Assembly: GCA_013215465.1 (NCBI GenBank)
Contig: JABSOW010000002.1
Span: 332,026 to 396,025 of the forward strand
Length of the DNA: 64,000 bases
From: Colwellia sp.
Lineage (GTDB): Bacteria > Pseudomonadota > Gammaproteobacteria > Enterobacterales > Alteromonadaceae
Direction: 5' to 3'
The stretch's first letter is position 1; each line of letters opens with the position of its first letter. Under the pieces are notes generated by a model. It had not been told where the DNA came from. It searched no databases and saw only the letters and a program-made list of their open reading frames with translations. Shown here in pieces: positions 62,872 to 64,000 of this stretch. A program made the position numbers and the translations under genes.

Positions 62872-64000
62872 TTGCTCGAAAAATATCAGCAATTACTCAG
62901 ACAAAATGTGCTTTGTGAAGACAAAGCACAACATAATGCTGTTCAGGCTTTAGTAAAGTTATCTAAGCAGCTTGTTTCAGCTGAGCATAACAAAACAAAA
63001 AGCAAAAAACCTTCATTTGATTTTTTGTCAAAAATTACCACCAATAAAACTAAACCCATTGTTCGTGGACTCTATTTTCATGGTCGAGTAGGGCGTGGTA
63101 AAACCATGCTAATGGATTTGTTTTATAAAAACATTTCCCTAAAGAAGAAAAAACGTATTCATTTTCATCGTTTTATGGAAAGTATCCATCAAGAATTAAA
63201 ACAGTTATCGTTAACCAAATCAGCAATTGATAATCCGCTTGAGCATATTGCTAAACGCTGGGCTAGTGAAATTAACTTACTTTGCTTTGATGAATTTTTT
63301 GTTAGTGATATTGGTGATGCGATGTTACTTTCCGGATTATTTGAAGCGTTTTTTGCTTCAGGAATAACGCTAGTCACCACTTCTAATTGTCAACCAGAGC
63401 AACTTTACCGTAATGGTTTACAGCGAGAGCGATTTCTCCCAACCATTAATCTTATTAATCAATTTTGTCAGGTAATGTCTATCGATGGCGATATTGATCA
63501 TAGATTAACTAATCATAGTCAGCGTCATAAAAATTATTATTTTAGCCATCTAAATGGTGAACAGTTATTAGCTGATCGTTTTGTACAACTCAGTGCGATT
63601 AATACTGACGATACTACGTTGAAAGGTAATAACTTAGAAAGTGACACTCCAAAAAAAATCACAATCAATCACCGTGAAATTAGTTATCTAGGTAAAAGTA
63701 GCAAGCATATTTGGTTTGATTTTTTTTCCCTTTGTTCTGGCCCTCGCAGTCAACGAGATTATATGCAATTAGCCGATCTTTTTGATACGGTATTGATAAG
63801 TAATGTGCCAAAATTTGGCGGAAAGCTTATACCTGCAGTTTTTTCTGGTGTCGAAGATAGTTATCAACGAAGTGGTGTATTGATGGGGGGCCTACGACAA
63901 TTAGATGATGAAGCTCGACGCTTTATCGCTTTAGTTGATGAGTTTTATGATAGAAACATTCAATTAATTGTTAGTGCAGACGTTGATATAACAGAGCTTT
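62872..64000 (+). CDS. zapE: Cell division AFG1-like ATPase ZapE, N-terminal part (3' end outside window)
   Basis: The frame is open from after a TAA at 62848-62850 to the right edge, ~376 codons. Walker A 'GRVGRGKTMLMDLFYKN', then 'RIHFHRFMESIHQELKQL', 'LLCFDEFFVSDIGDAMLL' (Walker B), 'TTSNCQPEQLYRNGLQRERF' and 'EARRFIALVDEFYDRNIQLI' match ZapE, which acts at the division ring. No ATG exists near the family N-terminus; TTG 62872 is the best candidate, while ATT 62863 or ATA 62860 would fit the conserved start by length. It begins 13 bases after dbpA. Confidence 0.93.
   Translation, partial: MLEKYQQLLRQNVLCEDKAQHNAVQALVKLSKQLVSAEHNKTKSKKPSFDFLSKITTNKTKPIVRGLYFHGRVGRGKTMLMDLFYKNISLKKKKRIHFHRFMESIHQELKQLSLTKSAIDNPLEHIAKRWASEINLLCFDEFFVSDIGDAMLLSGLFEAFFASGITLVTTSNCQPEQLYRNGLQRERFLPTINLINQFCQVMSIDGDIDHRLTNHSQRHKNYYFSHLNGEQLLADRFVQLSAINTDDTTLKGNNLESDTPKKITINHREISYLGKSSKHIWFDFFSLCSGPRSQRDYMQLADLFDTVLISNVPKFGGKLIPAVFSGVEDSYQRSGVLMGGLRQLDDEARRFIALVDEFYDRNIQLIVSADVDITEL

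Overview
The window is about 64 kb of low-GC (roughly 38-40% by eye), gene-dense chromosome from a marine gammaproteobacterium with a single polar flagellum. Gene order, the FlrA/FlrBC regulatory trio, the flhA-flhF-flhG-fliA-che-motCD-parC-parP-cheW run and the style of the proteins point to the Alteromonadales, most likely Colwellia, Thalassotalea or a relative. The placement is inference from gene order and protein resemblance; no 16S rRNA gene or other phylogenetic marker lies here.

Layout. 1-2779: end of a flagellin gene, flaG and fliD (+). 2951-16301: a flagellin-glycosylation island. It holds a Maf/DUF115-type glycosyltransferase (+), then a four-gene cassette (+) of an AAC(3)-fold N-acyltransferase, an adenylation enzyme, a small acyl carrier protein and a KamA-type radical SAM enzyme. 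Facing these are a DUF4910 aminopeptidase-like gene and a pseudaminic-acid operon pseB-pseC-pseF-pseG-formyltransferase-pseI (-). 16533-18168: an unknown small gene, a FliT-like chaperone, fliS and another unknown small gene (-), a block inverted relative to the usual flaG-fliD-fliT-fliS-flrA order. 18418-22692: flrA, flrB, flrC. 22920-37181: fliEFGHIJKLMNOPQR-flhB. 37404-51972: flhA, flhF, flhG, fliA, cheY, cheZ, cheA, cheB, motC, motD, parC, parP, cheW and a DUF2802 protein. 52084-55384: mlaA, then ribH-nusB-thiL-pgpA. 55598-55954: hpf. 56226-60551: an RND efflux adaptor and pump. 60603-61217: two small genes on the minus strand. 61422-62858: dbpA. 62872-64000: zapE, cut off by the right edge.

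How the genes work together. FlrA with sigma-54 should start the cascade; good -24/-12 (GG-N10-GC) sites lie before flrB, fliE, flhA and, on the minus strand, before the inverted fliS block. FlhF and FlhG set the site and number of flagella, the fli/flh genes build basal body, C-ring and export gate, FliA drives late genes, and the che genes with ParC/ParP make a polar chemosensory array. The Pse operon makes a CMP-activated nonulosonic acid and Maf would transfer it to flagellin.

The most unusual part is 5316-10414. KamA-like mutase, adenylation enzyme, carrier protein and AAC(3)-like acyltransferase together look like a route for making, activating, carrying and transferring an (amino)acyl group onto an amino sugar, probably the flagellin glycan, with a DUF4910 hydrolase alongside. 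Several of these enzymes lack residues normally conserved for the textbook reaction. Intergenic spaces downstream hold degenerate palindromic and tandem repeats.
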